The position numbers and the translations under genes are program-made. A stretch of 64,000 nucleotides of DNA. Origin: Diplocarpon mali. Taxonomy: Eukaryota > Ascomycota > Leotiomycetes > Helotiales > Drepanopezizaceae. The notes below the pieces were generated by a model. That model was not told the origin of the DNA, searched no databases, and saw only the letters and a program-made list of their open reading frames with translations. Numbering within the stretch: the stretch's first letter is position 1; the number at the start of each line of letters is the position of its first letter. This document shows positions 48,122 to 60,225 of the stretch, in pieces. The stretch lies in contig JAENRP010000077.1 in assembly GCA_024741835.1 (NCBI GenBank), positions 105,521 through 169,520 on the forward strand, read 5' to 3'.

Positions 48122-49929
48122 ATGGCCGCCCAGGATCAATACCATCCCGCAGGAGAGGGTGAACCTATATCGAAGTTGGCTCTTACAGCCGCGGCTACAC
48201 CTGGACCTAGACCCAGCAGCATTTCGGCGCCCCCTCATAAGATCCGCCATCAGGACCAACAAACCTTTGTAGGCTCCGTAGGGGCACCAGCTACCAGAAG
48301 AGAGGTTTGGTCCTATTATTGTTACTATGCTGGAAACAACGGGATAGGGTCATTCCAGTAGTGAGTCCCAAGTAATGCATCCACAGTTCACTTCCAACTC
48401 AACTCTGATTTCTTTCAGTTCCAATCTTTTATTTCAAAATTTGATTTACCAGGCTGGGTTCAATCCAAATGTCCTGCCACTTGGCAGCTCTTCCTGCGAT
48501 ATCGATGTCACTGCACCTTGCCATGTCTGGTGGGGAGGTGGAAACAAACACAAGGCATACTCGTCTGTTGTTCTGATCGGATCTGGCTTGACGTTCCTTT
48601 CGCAAGCAATCGTCTTCATCACAGTTGGGAGCCTGGCCGATTTCGGGAATTGGAATTCATGGGTGGTGAGAGGTTTTTCGGTACTGTCCTGGGTATTCGA
48701 GTTTGGGTTTTTGGGCGTAACTACTGCATCAAAATGGAGGATCGCTATGGCGTTATACATTGTGAGTGGTAAGTTTATCAATTTAATCGCTCGTTAATTA
48801 AGCTTGGACTTACGAGCTTTTGCAAGGCGTTACATTCTGGGCCTCTTATGTCTTCTTCAACGCAATATTCCCGAAGTTAGCCCATGATCTCCCCGAAGTT
48901 CGAGCCGCAAGAGAAGATTTGCTCAAAGGCTCAATAAATGAGGAAGGGTTCGAGCGCAAATGTTCGATGAGCCGTTCCAAGATTATGAACCTGAGCTATG
49001 TATGGAACAACGTTGGATTCACAGTCTGTACTGCCTTGTCACTGGCCGCTCTAGTCGGTATTGGTGCAGACGACTCTGCCGCGAAAAACAACTGGGGCTA
49101 TTCGGTCTCAGTCGCCATATGTACTGGAATTTGGATCATACTCGCTATCCCATGGTTTCTCTGGGAGAAGAAGCGACCTGGTCCCAAGCTACCGGCTGGA
49201 GACAATTACTTGACTTTTGGGTTCAAGCAGACATACTTTGCCGCAAAGCAAGTCTGGACCCTCAAACAAACCTTCTTCTACTTGGTTGCGTTCTTCCTCC
49301 TCGCAGATGGCATCAGCACAACCCTCACTCTCATCTCCATCGCCCAGAGCCAGGTCGTCAACTTCTCCGCGATATCCAATACCTACCTCATCATGTTGCA
49401 AGGAAGTTCCGCAGGAATCGGAGTCTTAGCCGCCTACTACATCCAGGAGAAGTTTGGCCTGCGCACCAAAACCATGCTTCAGCTTACCAACGCGGGGTGC
49501 TTGTTGGTAGCCGGGTGGGGTATGATCGGAATCTGGACGCACAAAGTTGGATATCATAACGTGTGGGAGTTTTGGGCTTTCAATGCCACATTCGGTATGA
49601 CCTTGGGACCTCAATTCTCCTATGGCCAAGCCTTCATGGCAGAGTTGATTCCACGTGGGAGGGAGTATATGTTTTTCGGTCTTCTGGGGATCGTGTCGAA
49701 GGGATCGGCTTGGATAGGTCCGATTGTGAGCAGTGCAATCGTGGATGTGGATGAGAACCAGTGGGCTGCCTTCCCGTTGGCAGCTTCCCTGATACTTGTT
49801 CCCTTTATTGGGATTTTCTTCATTGATGAACTAAAGAGTAAGAAGGAGTGTGCGGAGTACTTAGTAAGAGAGGCGTCAGGTCTGAGGAAAGAGAACAGCA
49901 ACATCGACAGGACTGTTTATGCGGCATGA
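48122..49929 (+). CDS. Atg22-like vacuolar effluxer / UMF1-type MFS protein
   Basis: Exons 48122-48360, 48419-48768 and 48827-49929, with introns of 58 and 58 bp, encode 563 residues. The second donor (GTAAGT at 48769) was chosen over an upstream GTGAGT because only it keeps the frame into SGVTFWASYVFFNA. After a polar N-terminal tail of about 60 residues, REVWSYYCYYAGNNGIGSFQ starts the first membrane helix. About eleven more hydrophobic segments follow, including SYVFFNAIFPKLAHDLPEVR, IWIILAIPWFLWEKKRPGP and FGLLGIVSKGSAWIGPIVSS. These are hallmarks of the Atg22-like family, which in yeast exports amino acids from the vacuole after autophagic breakdown. Pezizomycotina have several paralogues, so a non-vacuolar role is possible. 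No break seen. Confidence 0.88.
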
Positions 49930-51749
49930 ATGTCCTGATACATCATGTAATATATATTTGTATAGCCTGGTGATTTATCGTTTACCGTACAAATCAATAT
50001 CCCGACAAATGTTTGGATCTCGCTTTAAATAGTTCAAGTTCTCCTTACTAATCGCATCCCTCTTGTAGCACGTGCAGCGCCTCAGGTATAGTACTTCTCT
50101 GATTCGATTTCCTGCAGTCCACATATCAAATTTCGTACAAGTACTAATAATATCAGGCCCAGATACTATTACACCTTAGGCTCCTACATCCAGGCTTTAA
50201 TTACAATTGAAGAGGGGAAATCTTTACACCTATCACATTCTGGGGTTCTGTTGGCTGTTGATCCTCTGCGTCTTATCAGGTCTGGGAATGAAAAGTAGAC
50301 CAACCCTTGGCAGACCAAACAGCAGCTCTCGAGGTAGAGTATTATAAACAAATAATACACAGTGGTTACAGCACTTCTAATGCCTCTAATTGTCAGTTCT
50401 GCTTCCTTACACTCCGTCCTTCCCCCGCCTCCCTCCCAGGTGATACTTATAATGATTGATTAGGTAGTTGCAAATAAATGATCAGTCGCCATATGAGTTC
50501 CTCTGGGAGCTACAGTACTACATTGTTTATACCTGCTTTAAAGTATAATTGAGAACTTGATTATGATTTTATTTATTTGGAATATATCAGGTTTAACAGA
50601 AAACAAAGCTGTAAGATTGAACTAATAGAAGTTACTGTAATGTGACGCTTCTAGTCTTGGTATGACCTTAGGGGTAATGAAGCGCAAAGTTGCTACTTGC
50701 TTCGGAGCGGAAGAACTCTTCCCTGAGATTATATAAAAGCTATTATATGTAAATTAATCATTTTTTTACAACTAACCATTTATTCTAACTACTAAAGTGC
50801 GGGAAAGAGAGCAAACGATTAGTGAATAATCTATGGAGTTCCTATCACGGTTGTCTCAGTAGAGAGGTTTCGCTGCGAGAGTTACATAACCACTTATAGG
50901 TCTGAAACAGCCTTATACTTTTAACTGACCCTAACTTGAAAATAGAGGCTTTACTTGGTTTATTTGTAGGCAACGTACATGGGAAGTACGTGGGTCTGCC
51001 GAGGCTTGAGTAAGTCAGATACTATGTGTACATACCTCAAACCGAGCTGAAATAGACCTTCCATCCCTTCCAAGTGAATAATTAGTATTACTTCAAGAAT
51101 CATGCAACGCTACGAGTACGATTGATTTCTAGAATTCAGAGACCTTGGAGATTAAATTACCTAGTATAACCAGTTTAAGTAGAAAACAGTTGTGCCAAGG
51201 GAGTTTTACTGTACCAGTACCTAGGTATGTAGATAGTCTTCCAAGTACTTACTTCATATGTGGAATACTTTGCTATAATAGAATAGCTAACTTGTATACT
51301 GGAGGGTAGCAAGGGCCAGGTCGTCAGCACTTCAGTTAGTATTTTTGTAGGTTCTATACCGGTAATCGATATTCACGTGAAAATAGTTGAGTACTTGTTG
51401 TCAAAAAGAATCTATTGTAATATCTGTCTATCTCTACATGACCGAGATGGTACCTTTATACCTATGAATGTCCTCCCTCCTGTAGTCCCTCCTAGCCGCA
51501 TATGGATATCCTTCCGAAGTCCTCCGGCTGAACAGCCGTCCGAAATACATACGAAACCCCTCATATCGCATATGGTACAGCTGTGTGGGATGACCCCAGG
51601 AACGAGGGCAGCTTGCCTCCTGCACAGGAATCTGCGTACCAACAATTTTATTATAAGTCGCAAAGCAATGTTAAAGATACAATTCATAAGTATATCTTAC
51701 TGGAGGTCTATGAGGTTGTTTAATAGAGCACTGACAATATCTCCCTGTA

Positions 51750-51863
51750 CTTTGTCGCAGGCTAAGCAAACACCACATGGTGGTATAGGATAGCCTTGTA
51801 CCCCCATATGAGACCTCCCTTGCGAATGACACTAATGTGGTGTTTATTTAGCCTGCAGCGAAG
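51750..51863. mobile_element. MITE copy C of the TTTGTCGCAGGC family
   Basis: 114 bp flanked by TA at 51748-51749 and 51864-51865. Left end CTTTGTCGCAGGCTAAGCAA then ACACCACAT; right end ATGTGGTGTTTATTTAGCC then TGCAGCGAAG. About 30 bp of inverted terminal match make this the cleanest copy. Confidence 0.85.
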
Positions 51864-52890
51864 TATCATGGTACGTACGATATATTATATTCTGTAGGGG
51901 CCCATATGCCCAAATTCAAGCAGAATTCAAACAAATAGACTTAACTACTACTAAGCTAGGCCAAATACAGTTTCTTTTAGTTGATGAGGTACTACTTTAT
52001 AGCTAAAGGATTTCAATGTACCTTGATTGATATATAGTTCATGTGCCCCGCCCGTCCACACTTGGCAGTCTCTACTAACCTATTCTTAGTATGGAGTTCC
52101 TCAGAAGTTGCAATACCCCTCCTCTCCCCTCTTGGATTGGAGTCGAGCTTAAAACACACAGAAACTGGACTAAAACTGGAGCCAGTGTAGATAGCCTTCA
52201 AGGGAGTATAGCTAATAATATTAATTTAATCAAGCTCCTACTACTTTCTAGAAGTTTCTATTGGGAAACGATTAAAATGGCATAAGGCCATAAGGCATCT
52301 CTGCATATCTCAGACAGATTTACCCACGCCGCTTTTGCACATGTTGCAGGCTGACCTGGAGAAATAAAAGGTTACACCCGTGAAAGTTTAATAAAAGATA
52401 TTATATTTGAAATAACGAAAAATCGATTAATAACAACGGTTGAAGTGTCAATTCCATACCATAATTTATGTAAGTCAAATATAATACTGCCTACTTGAAC
52501 ATAGGTTATAGTGCACTAAATAAAGTATTTTCAACTACTATTGATATTTTACCAATAGTTCCGCTTCTTAAAATGGCAGGTATGTCTGAAAACAGGAGAA
52601 AAGTTGTGTGCAGTTATGCCTTACGGACTTCATGCCATTTTAATCAATTCCTTCTATGGCTAACCTAGCCTTTGTAATAGACTGAAGCGGTTTTCGGTTT
52701 GTGTTTCGAAGCTAGCAAGGGCCGCCTATTACTCAGAAATATGCTTCAAACCGTTGGACCAGTTTTGTGCGATTTACTATGTGCCCTCTGTTCCAGGGGG
52801 AGGGTAACCTTTGTTGCAGAATCCCTCTAATCCCTTTTATTCCCCGAAGACACCAAGTGTTTAAGCCTAGTCAACGATCTCTACTGTGTA

Positions 52891-53002
52891 CTGCTTTGTC
52901 GCCGGCCAAACACACACCGTGGAAGTATAAATAACCGTGAAACCCATGAAAACCCACCTCTGGATACGCGCTAATGTGGTGTTTGTTTGACCTGCGACGA
53001 AT
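52891..53002. mobile_element. MITE copy D of the TTTGTCGCAGGC family
   Basis: 112 bp between TA at 52889-52890 and 53003-53004. Left end CTGCTTTGTCGCCGGCCAAA; right end AATGTGGTGTTTGTTTGACC then TGCGACGAAT. Same family and orientation-independent ends as copies A-C; non-coding interior. Confidence 0.82.
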
Positions 53003-53305
53003 TAATCAGGATCATAATCACTCAGAGAATTGACCTGTACTTAAGGCTTTGAAACATCATTTGGAAGCTCAAACCCTAAAAGCTGACTGGATAATACAAA
53101 GTCTAAGCTGCTATATAAGCAATCTTAGCTCTTGGTTCAATCTTAAACCTTCCAAAGTATAAATCAGTTAATTGAAACATACTTTCATCAGTGGGTGTTC
53201 AAATTGGAATGATAGTCGTTGTTTTCAGAGTGGTTGATTCCCCCTGTTAATTGAGATTTGTGTGCGGGTCTCCACCCACCAATCTCTACCAGGGGAGGAT
53301 ACTGT

Positions 53306-53310
<5 letters not shown>

Positions 53311-53354
<44 letters not shown>
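53311..53354. repeat. (AG)22 microsatellite
   Basis: 44 bases of uninterrupted AG dinucleotides, followed by imperfect purine repeats to about 53380. Confidence 0.95.
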
Positions 53355-53359
<5 letters not shown>

Positions 53360-54075
53360 AAGAGAAAGAAAGATAGAGAAGAATGGTTCAACTGATCCCC
53401 GTAGAAGATCAGGTATCTTTACATAAATGAAGTTTACCCACCCGTCTACACCTTAGGTCTGTGCTGGCTCTTGTTTGGGTACAACTGACTTCGTTGCAAA
53501 ACCTCTCCGGTATTTGCTCAGCGCTATATACTACTCTACGCCAAATTGCCACACTTTCGAAAATCGATCGGCGGTCTAGGATGTCCAGCAGTTAGGGGCA
53601 CATGTTTTGAATCAGAAGAAATCCTCAAATAGAGTTTTGTGCAGCTGCCCTGTTCGACGGCCTTTGCTGCAGGCCAGGAGCGTCGGCGAATCGGGCGTGG
53701 GAGAATGGCTACTCAATTGGCCTCTTCGGTCTGGGAGTGCGTAGGCTTTTAATTGTCTGTGGACACTGACGTACGGGTGCATGGATCCTTCCATCCCATC
53801 TACATACCCTTCGTAACGTATTAATATTGACACCCCTTCTTCAAGCGAATATTCTATCCACGCTTCATACAGGCCTCTGATTGGTTCACAGAGGCGCCGG
53901 CCCCGCATCCCTGTGTGCTAGAGAGTAATGCCGACAGGGAAGTAACTTTCGCATCCATCAAATTCTAGCTTTCATCTCGACGACAACAACGACTAGATAG
54001 ATATCGATCTTTGTACGGAGGTCACGCTGGGGAGCACCAACTGACGGCTCGAATGTCACCGCTTTCCTGACCACA

Positions 54076-55743
54076 ATGGCGCCAGGAATGGGCATAAAGG
54101 CTCCGGTTCCCCGAACAAGGACAGGTCTGAAGAATCCCCTCGATACCCGCATCCCCCTCCACCTGTTAACCCGCGTTCTCAGGTTGCCTGACTTGTCGGA
54201 AGCGTAAAGTCAAATGCGACGAAATGAAGCCCATATGTGGACGATGCTCGAGGCTCCAGCGTGAGTGCATCTGGAGCGATGAGATGCAAGTCATTCCTCA
54301 TAGACCACAGCAGGCTAGCAGCTCGTTCTCTGAGCAGAGCCTCCAATTAAGTACCCCAACGGGCCAGAATTTCGTGATCGAGTTTCCAAATCTCGACCGC
54401 TCGACCGTGCCGTACATGCACCATTTCATCACGTTTTGTTGTCGGTTTCTGGCCTATTCGAACGACAATGAGGGAAATCCGTTTCAAGAGGATTTGGTTC
54501 CCCTGGCAAATGAGTCGCCCGCCTTGCTCCACTCGATGACAGCTGTCGCTGCGGGCCACCTATCTAGGAGTCAACCACAGCATCTCATCACCGCTGCCAA
54601 CAGTTATTGCCTGGCGCTACGGGAACTGAATGCGACTCTTTCGGACCCTGTTATTGCTCGTTCAGATTCGACACTGGGCGCCTGTCTTCTCCTATGTGTA
54701 TATGAGGTAGGTATCAGCAAATTTGTAAATGGAGGTAGCTAACATTGATATAAAGATATGCCAATCTGACAGCTCTCTGTGGCTTGAACATCTTCAGGGA
54801 GCACGGGACTTGCTTTTGTTCAGAGGTGGCCCCAAGACCAGCGACTATTTGACGCGATTCTTTTCCCTACTCGACATATCCGGGTCACTATCCTCCGGTG
54901 GCGGTCCTCTCATCCAAGGTAATTACTGGATCGACAGTGAGCCAAGCCAAGAATCCAACCCGAGCTTAGGTAAACGTCGCTGGCCATACTACGATGACGG
55001 AAATGTCATGACCAACCTCTTCCATGAGCTGATGATCTTCATGGCGAAACTCTCACGTCTTTCTGCACAATCAATGAGTGATCTCGGAAGACAGCAGCCA
55101 GAAGAAATCGACAAGCAAGCAGCAGTGATCCACGACGAACTTCTGGCGTGGTGGCAACAGTGCCCTCCTGCTCTTCGGGATCAGAGCAATGAATGGAGAA
55201 CGCAGCCTCGACTGCGCAAACTTACAGTTCCTGAGACCTTGGAAGAGGAGGCTTTTTCAAGTACAAAATCGTGTATGGACGGCTGTATCATCTATCTCAA
55301 CCACATTCTGGACCCAGAGGGTCACCAGCCCCAGAAGCAGGAGGTCATCGAGGCGGTAAGCGATATTCTGCAGATTGCAAAAGAGATGCCGAGGGGATAT
55401 GGCTTGGAGATGGGGTTGTATTGGGGACTTTTTATGGCTGGGGTTGCCATTTACAATGACTTTATCGCTGAAGAGTTGATTCGTCAGAAGCTGAAGGCAG
55501 ACATTGCATGTAGTATTTACGTGTGTATATGTATTTGTGTAATTGTGCCAGAGCTAATCGTTCTCAGCATGCTGATCGAGCGCTCGATCTACTCGAAGTC
55601 TTGTGGAAGAGACAGCATCAGTTTAGTAGGAAGTTTGACTGGAGACAAGTACAGATCCAAATGGGGATTCGTATGTGAGTATCGAGTGCAGCCGTCAATC
55701 GTCTTGGAATATTCTGACGGGTTCTAGATTCATACTTGCCTGA
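54076..55743 (+). CDS. Zn2Cys6 transcription factor (Fungal_trans_2-like)
   Basis: Exons 54076-54124, 54183-54706, 54756-55520, 55568-55674 and 55728-55743 give 486 residues. The zinc cluster is encoded across the first junction: Cys at residues 18, 21, 28, 35, 38 and 45 with spacing C-2-C-6-C-6-C-2-C-6-C, followed by a basic/aromatic linker. This binuclear cluster binds CGG-type DNA half-sites in the nucleus. The rest is the all-helical regulatory region common in fungal factors (HHFITFCCRFLAYS, SLWLEHLQGARDLLLFRGG, ADRALDLLEVLWKRQHQFSR). Targets are unknown; the nearest coding neighbours are the Atg22-like gene and the MFS exporter, both more than 2 kb away, so pathway specificity cannot be argued. 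The last exon is only 16 bp and is supported by frame and a TTCTAG acceptor. Confidence 0.85.
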
Positions 55744-58509
55744 AGGCACTTGGGAGATTCAGATCACGATTTGGCACCGAAAGGAATAGATTTGTTCAGC
55801 CTTTGTACCGTACCGTTGAGGTGGCACCCCCGAAAACAGGTACACGAACATTATGCTGAACTTCGCACGGTAATACCAGAATTCGAAATGTGCAGGACAA
55901 TAGATGCCGCATGCGTGGGCCCTATGTGTACACAAAACGGTCTCCAGAAACTTCAAATAAATATGGATCTGTGACCCAGCAGTCAAAAACAGAAGAAATA
56001 TTCCTGCCACGTTCGCTGCTTTTACTGGCGAATCGAGTATTGCAGACATAAATCCCCTGACCTAGGTCATCATCAATAGTGGTATGTCCAAGCTCTTGCA
56101 ACGCAAAAGACTTCAGCTCACAACGCCTCAGAAAATGCTTCATGAGATCGGGAGTCGCAACTGGTGAATGTACGATTGAGGAAGGCGTGTACAAACACCC
56201 TGTACAAGTATATTTGTTGGGGAGCGTGGCGAAACCGAGCGCAGATAATGAGCGAATGAGCGAAAGCCAAGACGTTACGAAAAGGCTTCGAAGCTTTCGT
56301 TGCTTGTTGTCTGCTTGATTCTGTGGTAGTAGATATAGCTTTTTCATTATAGTATCACGATGTCAAGATGATATTTTGAATTTGTCCTTGTCGGCAGACG
56401 GGCTAATGTTTTTACGTACCATTTTGAAACGCCGACCAATCCTCGAGCCTAACGCGCGAGCCCTGTGTTTCAATTTACCTACGCCATTGTTTATCCCTTT
56501 AGTTTTACCTTTCCCTAAATAATGGACTCGTCATCATTCCCCGAGAATTCCCCACATGTCATCGCCTTTCATCGCTACGTTTATGCTTTAAATGTTTAAA
56601 CCCTACATGAATACAAATAAGGCGAAAAAGATCATTCACTTTGATGAAGCCCGGGTGTAAGTTCACTCCGATACCGAAACCGGTGTAGTAAAAAATCACA
56701 GAGGTCTAATTCAAAAAATAGAGCTCAATCGGCAGAGCGTGTGGCTTTTACCCCAAAGGCAATAATACCTCAAGGTTGCGAGTTCAAGCCTCGCCTCGGG
56801 CTCAATCCCCGAATTCCTTTTTTTTTTGGTCTCTTATCTTTTCGCCGTTTTGCTCTCTGCTCGGCTGTAATTCCAGGGCCTTATTTTGGGGGGGGGGGCC
56901 TCGTTTGTGCGATCCTTTCTGCGACATTCCCCGGAACTCGCTTCGAATAGCTTATTAACGTATGGCCGGTGCGTACGGTATCCTAAGCGAGACATACGCG
57001 ATCCGAGATATTATCGCAGCGCCGCAGCATCTTCAATTCAGTTTCTGAAAGGATTGGCGAAATTCTAAACCATCCACGTCAGTACTGCCAGATATTGTTG
57101 CAAATATGTAATAGAAAGAAACAAGCCTCTAAACACACACCTGGTCATGTCTTGAGTATCGCCTTGCGATCTGCACATTCATGTACAAACGATGAAGTTG
57201 CCGCGAAAAAGATAAGGAGCTTACGTGATACCGAAGCGAGCTTCAGCGTTCGCTATTTTACTTCGTATCGTGAGATAGCTGCCAGGCAACCACACAGTGA
57301 TTCATTCCACCGCCCAGTCTCGCAACAGAGAGCCGAAGCGCCGCCGTGTGGGAATCCCTCGCACTTCGTTCCTATCCTTGTCGTCTCGACGAGTATAGTG
57401 CAAGAAAGACATGGCACGTAACACACAGTACATATCCAAGCTACTCGACACATTGGTCAGAAATTCACAACAAAATCAACCCATGGGTTTTAATTCACCG
57501 CAGCAGCACCCCAGCCGCACAACACATACCAAGTTCAGGAATATCACACCCCCGCCCTCTATCCCATACCGTGCCCCCCGCGAAGCCAGAGTCGGTAAAC
57601 ACTTTAAACCTCTCCGCGCACACAGACACACACACTCCCATCATACACATCACATACATGCCATCCCCCACCCGCGCCCCCGCGCCGCCTCGCTCCCATC
57701 TTCTCGACTCGTCAGCCCTCAGGCGCCACAGAGCTCTCCTCCAACTCCCCGCTCTCCTGCCTCGTTCGCAAGCTGTCCCCAGAGGCCGGGTCACGTGGGG
57801 TGTGGGCGTACCTATGTGTGCATCGCGTGATCTGCGTATAATGGCTCACGTGGACGGCCTCAAACCAGGTAGGAGGTGGCCTTGGCTGTGGTGTATAATG
57901 GCCCCTCGGCCTTACCACCCTACTTCGAGACTAGACACGACTGGATACAAGTACGGGAGCCCCCATGTGTGTTGTCTCACCCCTTTCCCCTGCAAATCCC
58001 GTCAAGTGTTGGAATCTGGATGTCGGCATTTGCAGCCTAGGTACAAGTCATGCAGTTTCAACGCTGTTGCAACACGTCCTCGTTCCCTGTCCCGTTGATG
58101 GTCTCGATGCGAATTACCAGCTGGGAAGCTCGCAACCACATTATTCTACACAAAATACTTATACTGAAAATTACACATGTACTCAGTGTCAGGTGCAGAA
58201 GACATTCACTGTTGGCAACTCACGAGAGGCTCTGAGACTTGATCAAAAACAGATGAAAACTAAAAGGGAATCCTAACTATGTGCACTAGGCCTCACACGG
58301 GCCCAGTAATATACACACAAAAGTGCACTTCTAAGCCCCAGATAACATTTGTGGCACAGTTCTTCTTCGCAACAAATGACCTCCTGGTCTCTCCCACAAG
58401 ATTGTTCCTTCGGCTCGCGACTGACTTTCTGTATGGAGTCTTCTACCCGCTCAACCTTATTCACCACTACCAGAGCGTGCCGGGTACGAAGATCCTGCTG
58501 CGGTCGCGC
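55744..58509. other. 2.8-kb intergenic region with a damaged tRNA gene
   Basis: Contains the tRNA-Lys-like sequence at about 56718-56803. The overlapping frames at 57346-58098 show no domain and sit in C-rich, CA-repeat-like sequence (about 57600-57670). No supported protein gene. Confidence 0.5.
56718..56803 (+). tRNA. tRNA-Lys(UUU)-like, intron-containing, probably a pseudogene
   Basis: The D-arm (GCTCAATCGGCAGAGC), anticodon 5' arm with CTTTTA (anticodon TTT), an intron-like insert (about 56751-56767), AAGGTTGCGAG, the T-loop TTCAAGC and its closing CTCGC are all recognisable. The 3' acceptor strand would be CTCGGGC. The 5' side should then read GCCCGAG but is AAAAAAT-like, so the acceptor stem cannot form. 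The D-arm is also preceded by two extra bases. The anticodon stem closes with one mismatch. Both A- and B-box-like sequences remain. Confidence 0.6.
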
Positions 58510-60225
58510 TTACGGAAATGCTCGGGACGTAGAACGACCCGAGGTGATTTGATCATCGCGAGCATCCGACATCTTTTGAGCGAAGGGTGACCGTTTGCGC
58601 AGGACAGGGCCCTTCCAGTAGATGACGTAGACGGCCAAGACGAGCAGGAATGAAATGCATGCAAGAATGGTAGATGGGTATGCGAGAGCTTCACTGGGAT
58701 CGTCGCTAAGGTCTAAATATCTTGTTAGAACTTTGCTGTAAGATATCGAGTTCGGCTTGACTTACTTTGGAAAAACGGAGTGGCTGGAATAGTGAGAACA
58801 CCTGCAAGGAAATCTCTCGCCCATCCGTTACCTCCAGTTGCCGATGCACTGTAAGGTCCGTAGGCACAAATCATGTAGTCGATCGTGGCCATGTAGATAG
58901 CATAGTTGGCGATTCCCACCAGCATGGCGAAGAACATGGAACCAATCCAATGAATAGGTGGTCCAGTTGAGGTCCAGGCGAATCCGATCAGGCCGATAGG
59001 AAGGCAAGGGGCGGTCCAAAGCAACCACCACAACCGAGACTCGTACTGCGCTCTCTCGCTGTTCGGGTTATTCTGTCGCTCCTTGATGTTTCGCCTGATG
59101 GCAGGGAGGAACGAGAGCCAACTGATCAGGTACCCGAGCCCGATTGCAATGAATGCCAATCCGATTTCGACCACCCCAAAGTCCCATTGCTCGTACACAA
59201 GCACAAACGACGAGATGAATATGTAGATAAGAGCATCGCTGAAGCCACTAAGAAGTGACAGGACAAGAACGATAGGCTCCGTCAAGAACATCTTAAACGG
59301 TCGGATCCAAGTGGCCAGGATCTCCTTGGCGGAGAACCGATCAGCGATTGGTATGAGCTCGCTGGGTCCGTAGATGTTGGTCTGGCCTTGCTTGCGTCTC
59401 TTCTTCGCATAGTTATCCAACATGATGGTTGACCTGGTTTCTGGAACGAAGCATATGTGTAGTATCTGAACAAACACTCCAAAGATGAGTTGGATCCAGA
59501 TGGACCATTGCCAAGGAAGATAGGCTTCTGTGAAGCCACCGATAATTGGCCCAAGAATAGATCCGCCAACGGATGAAAAAACCACAAAAGCCACGGCGTA
59601 TTGCTGTGTGTCTGCTTTCCACATGTCTGCAATCATTCCAAGGGTGACTGATCCGCCGGCGGAAGACAAGCCACCCAGAGCTCGTCCAATCACGATAGTT
59701 GCAAAGTTGGGTGCAAGGGCGACAGGGATTTGCCAGATGTTAACGAGGAAAAGGCTAAGCTGGAGGATCGGCCATCGTCCCAGTTCTTCACTCCAGGGCG
59801 CCCACAACTCACACCCGAAAGCGTAGAAGACCATGAATGCCGCGATACCAACTCTCGCAGCTTGAGCACTGACGTCGAATTCCTCAGTGATCCCAGGAAT
59901 AGCGTTCGCAAATAGACTGGTGTTGAAGTTCATGGAGAGCTGGACAGCGAAGATGACAGAGAGAATTGACCTGCGGAAGCTATTAGCCCATGTCGAAGAG
60001 GCCAAGACCCATCTTCTAACTCAGTAGCACTAACCATTTCTTCTTTTCCGAGAATGAGAATCCAAGCTCTTCATAGCACTCATCCTCTGTCAATACATGC
60101 TTCTCGGTCACAGCCTCGGCCATCTCCACCTGAGAGGAATCGACTTCTGTCTTTGTCTGCAAAGACTTTTCTGGGTTGCGGGGTTGCTCCCCCAGAGGAA
60201 GCACCTTCTCGTCGAAATTCGCCAT
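58510..60225 (-). CDS. MFS exporter, DHA1 family
   Basis: Exons 60225-60035, 59970-58766 and 58712-58510, with introns of 64 and 53 bp, encode 532 residues. An N-terminal cytosolic tail of about 65 residues is acidic (SQVEMAEAVTEKHVLTEDEC). Twelve membrane segments follow. Visible landmarks are LWAPWSEELGRWPI (motif A equivalent of the drug:H+ antiporter-1 group), GRALGGLSSAGGSVTLGMIA, and SVGGSILGPIIGGFTEAYLP (motif C region, antiporter-specific), then the loop FVPETRSTIMLDNYAKKRRK between helices 6 and 7. DHA1 proteins expel drugs, polyamines or metabolites from the plasma membrane by proton exchange; the substrate here is unknown. The final exon supplies the last helix (LACISFLLVLAVYVIYWKGP) and a charged tail. 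No resistance cluster is adjacent. Confidence 0.9.

Larger units (their letters stand above)
49930..54075. other. 4.1-kb AT-rich gene-free block with two MITE copies
   Basis: No supported gene. The block is AT-rich with stops in every frame and holds MITE copies C and D and an (AG)22 tract. The short frames in it are unsupported. It looks like repeat-derived, possibly RIP-affected DNA. Confidence 0.55.

Noticed and set aside
57346..58098. 250-codon plus-strand frame
   Set aside because: It lies in C-rich and CA-rich sequence with equally long frames on the other strand. Composition is Pro/His/Ser-rich and no domain is visible.
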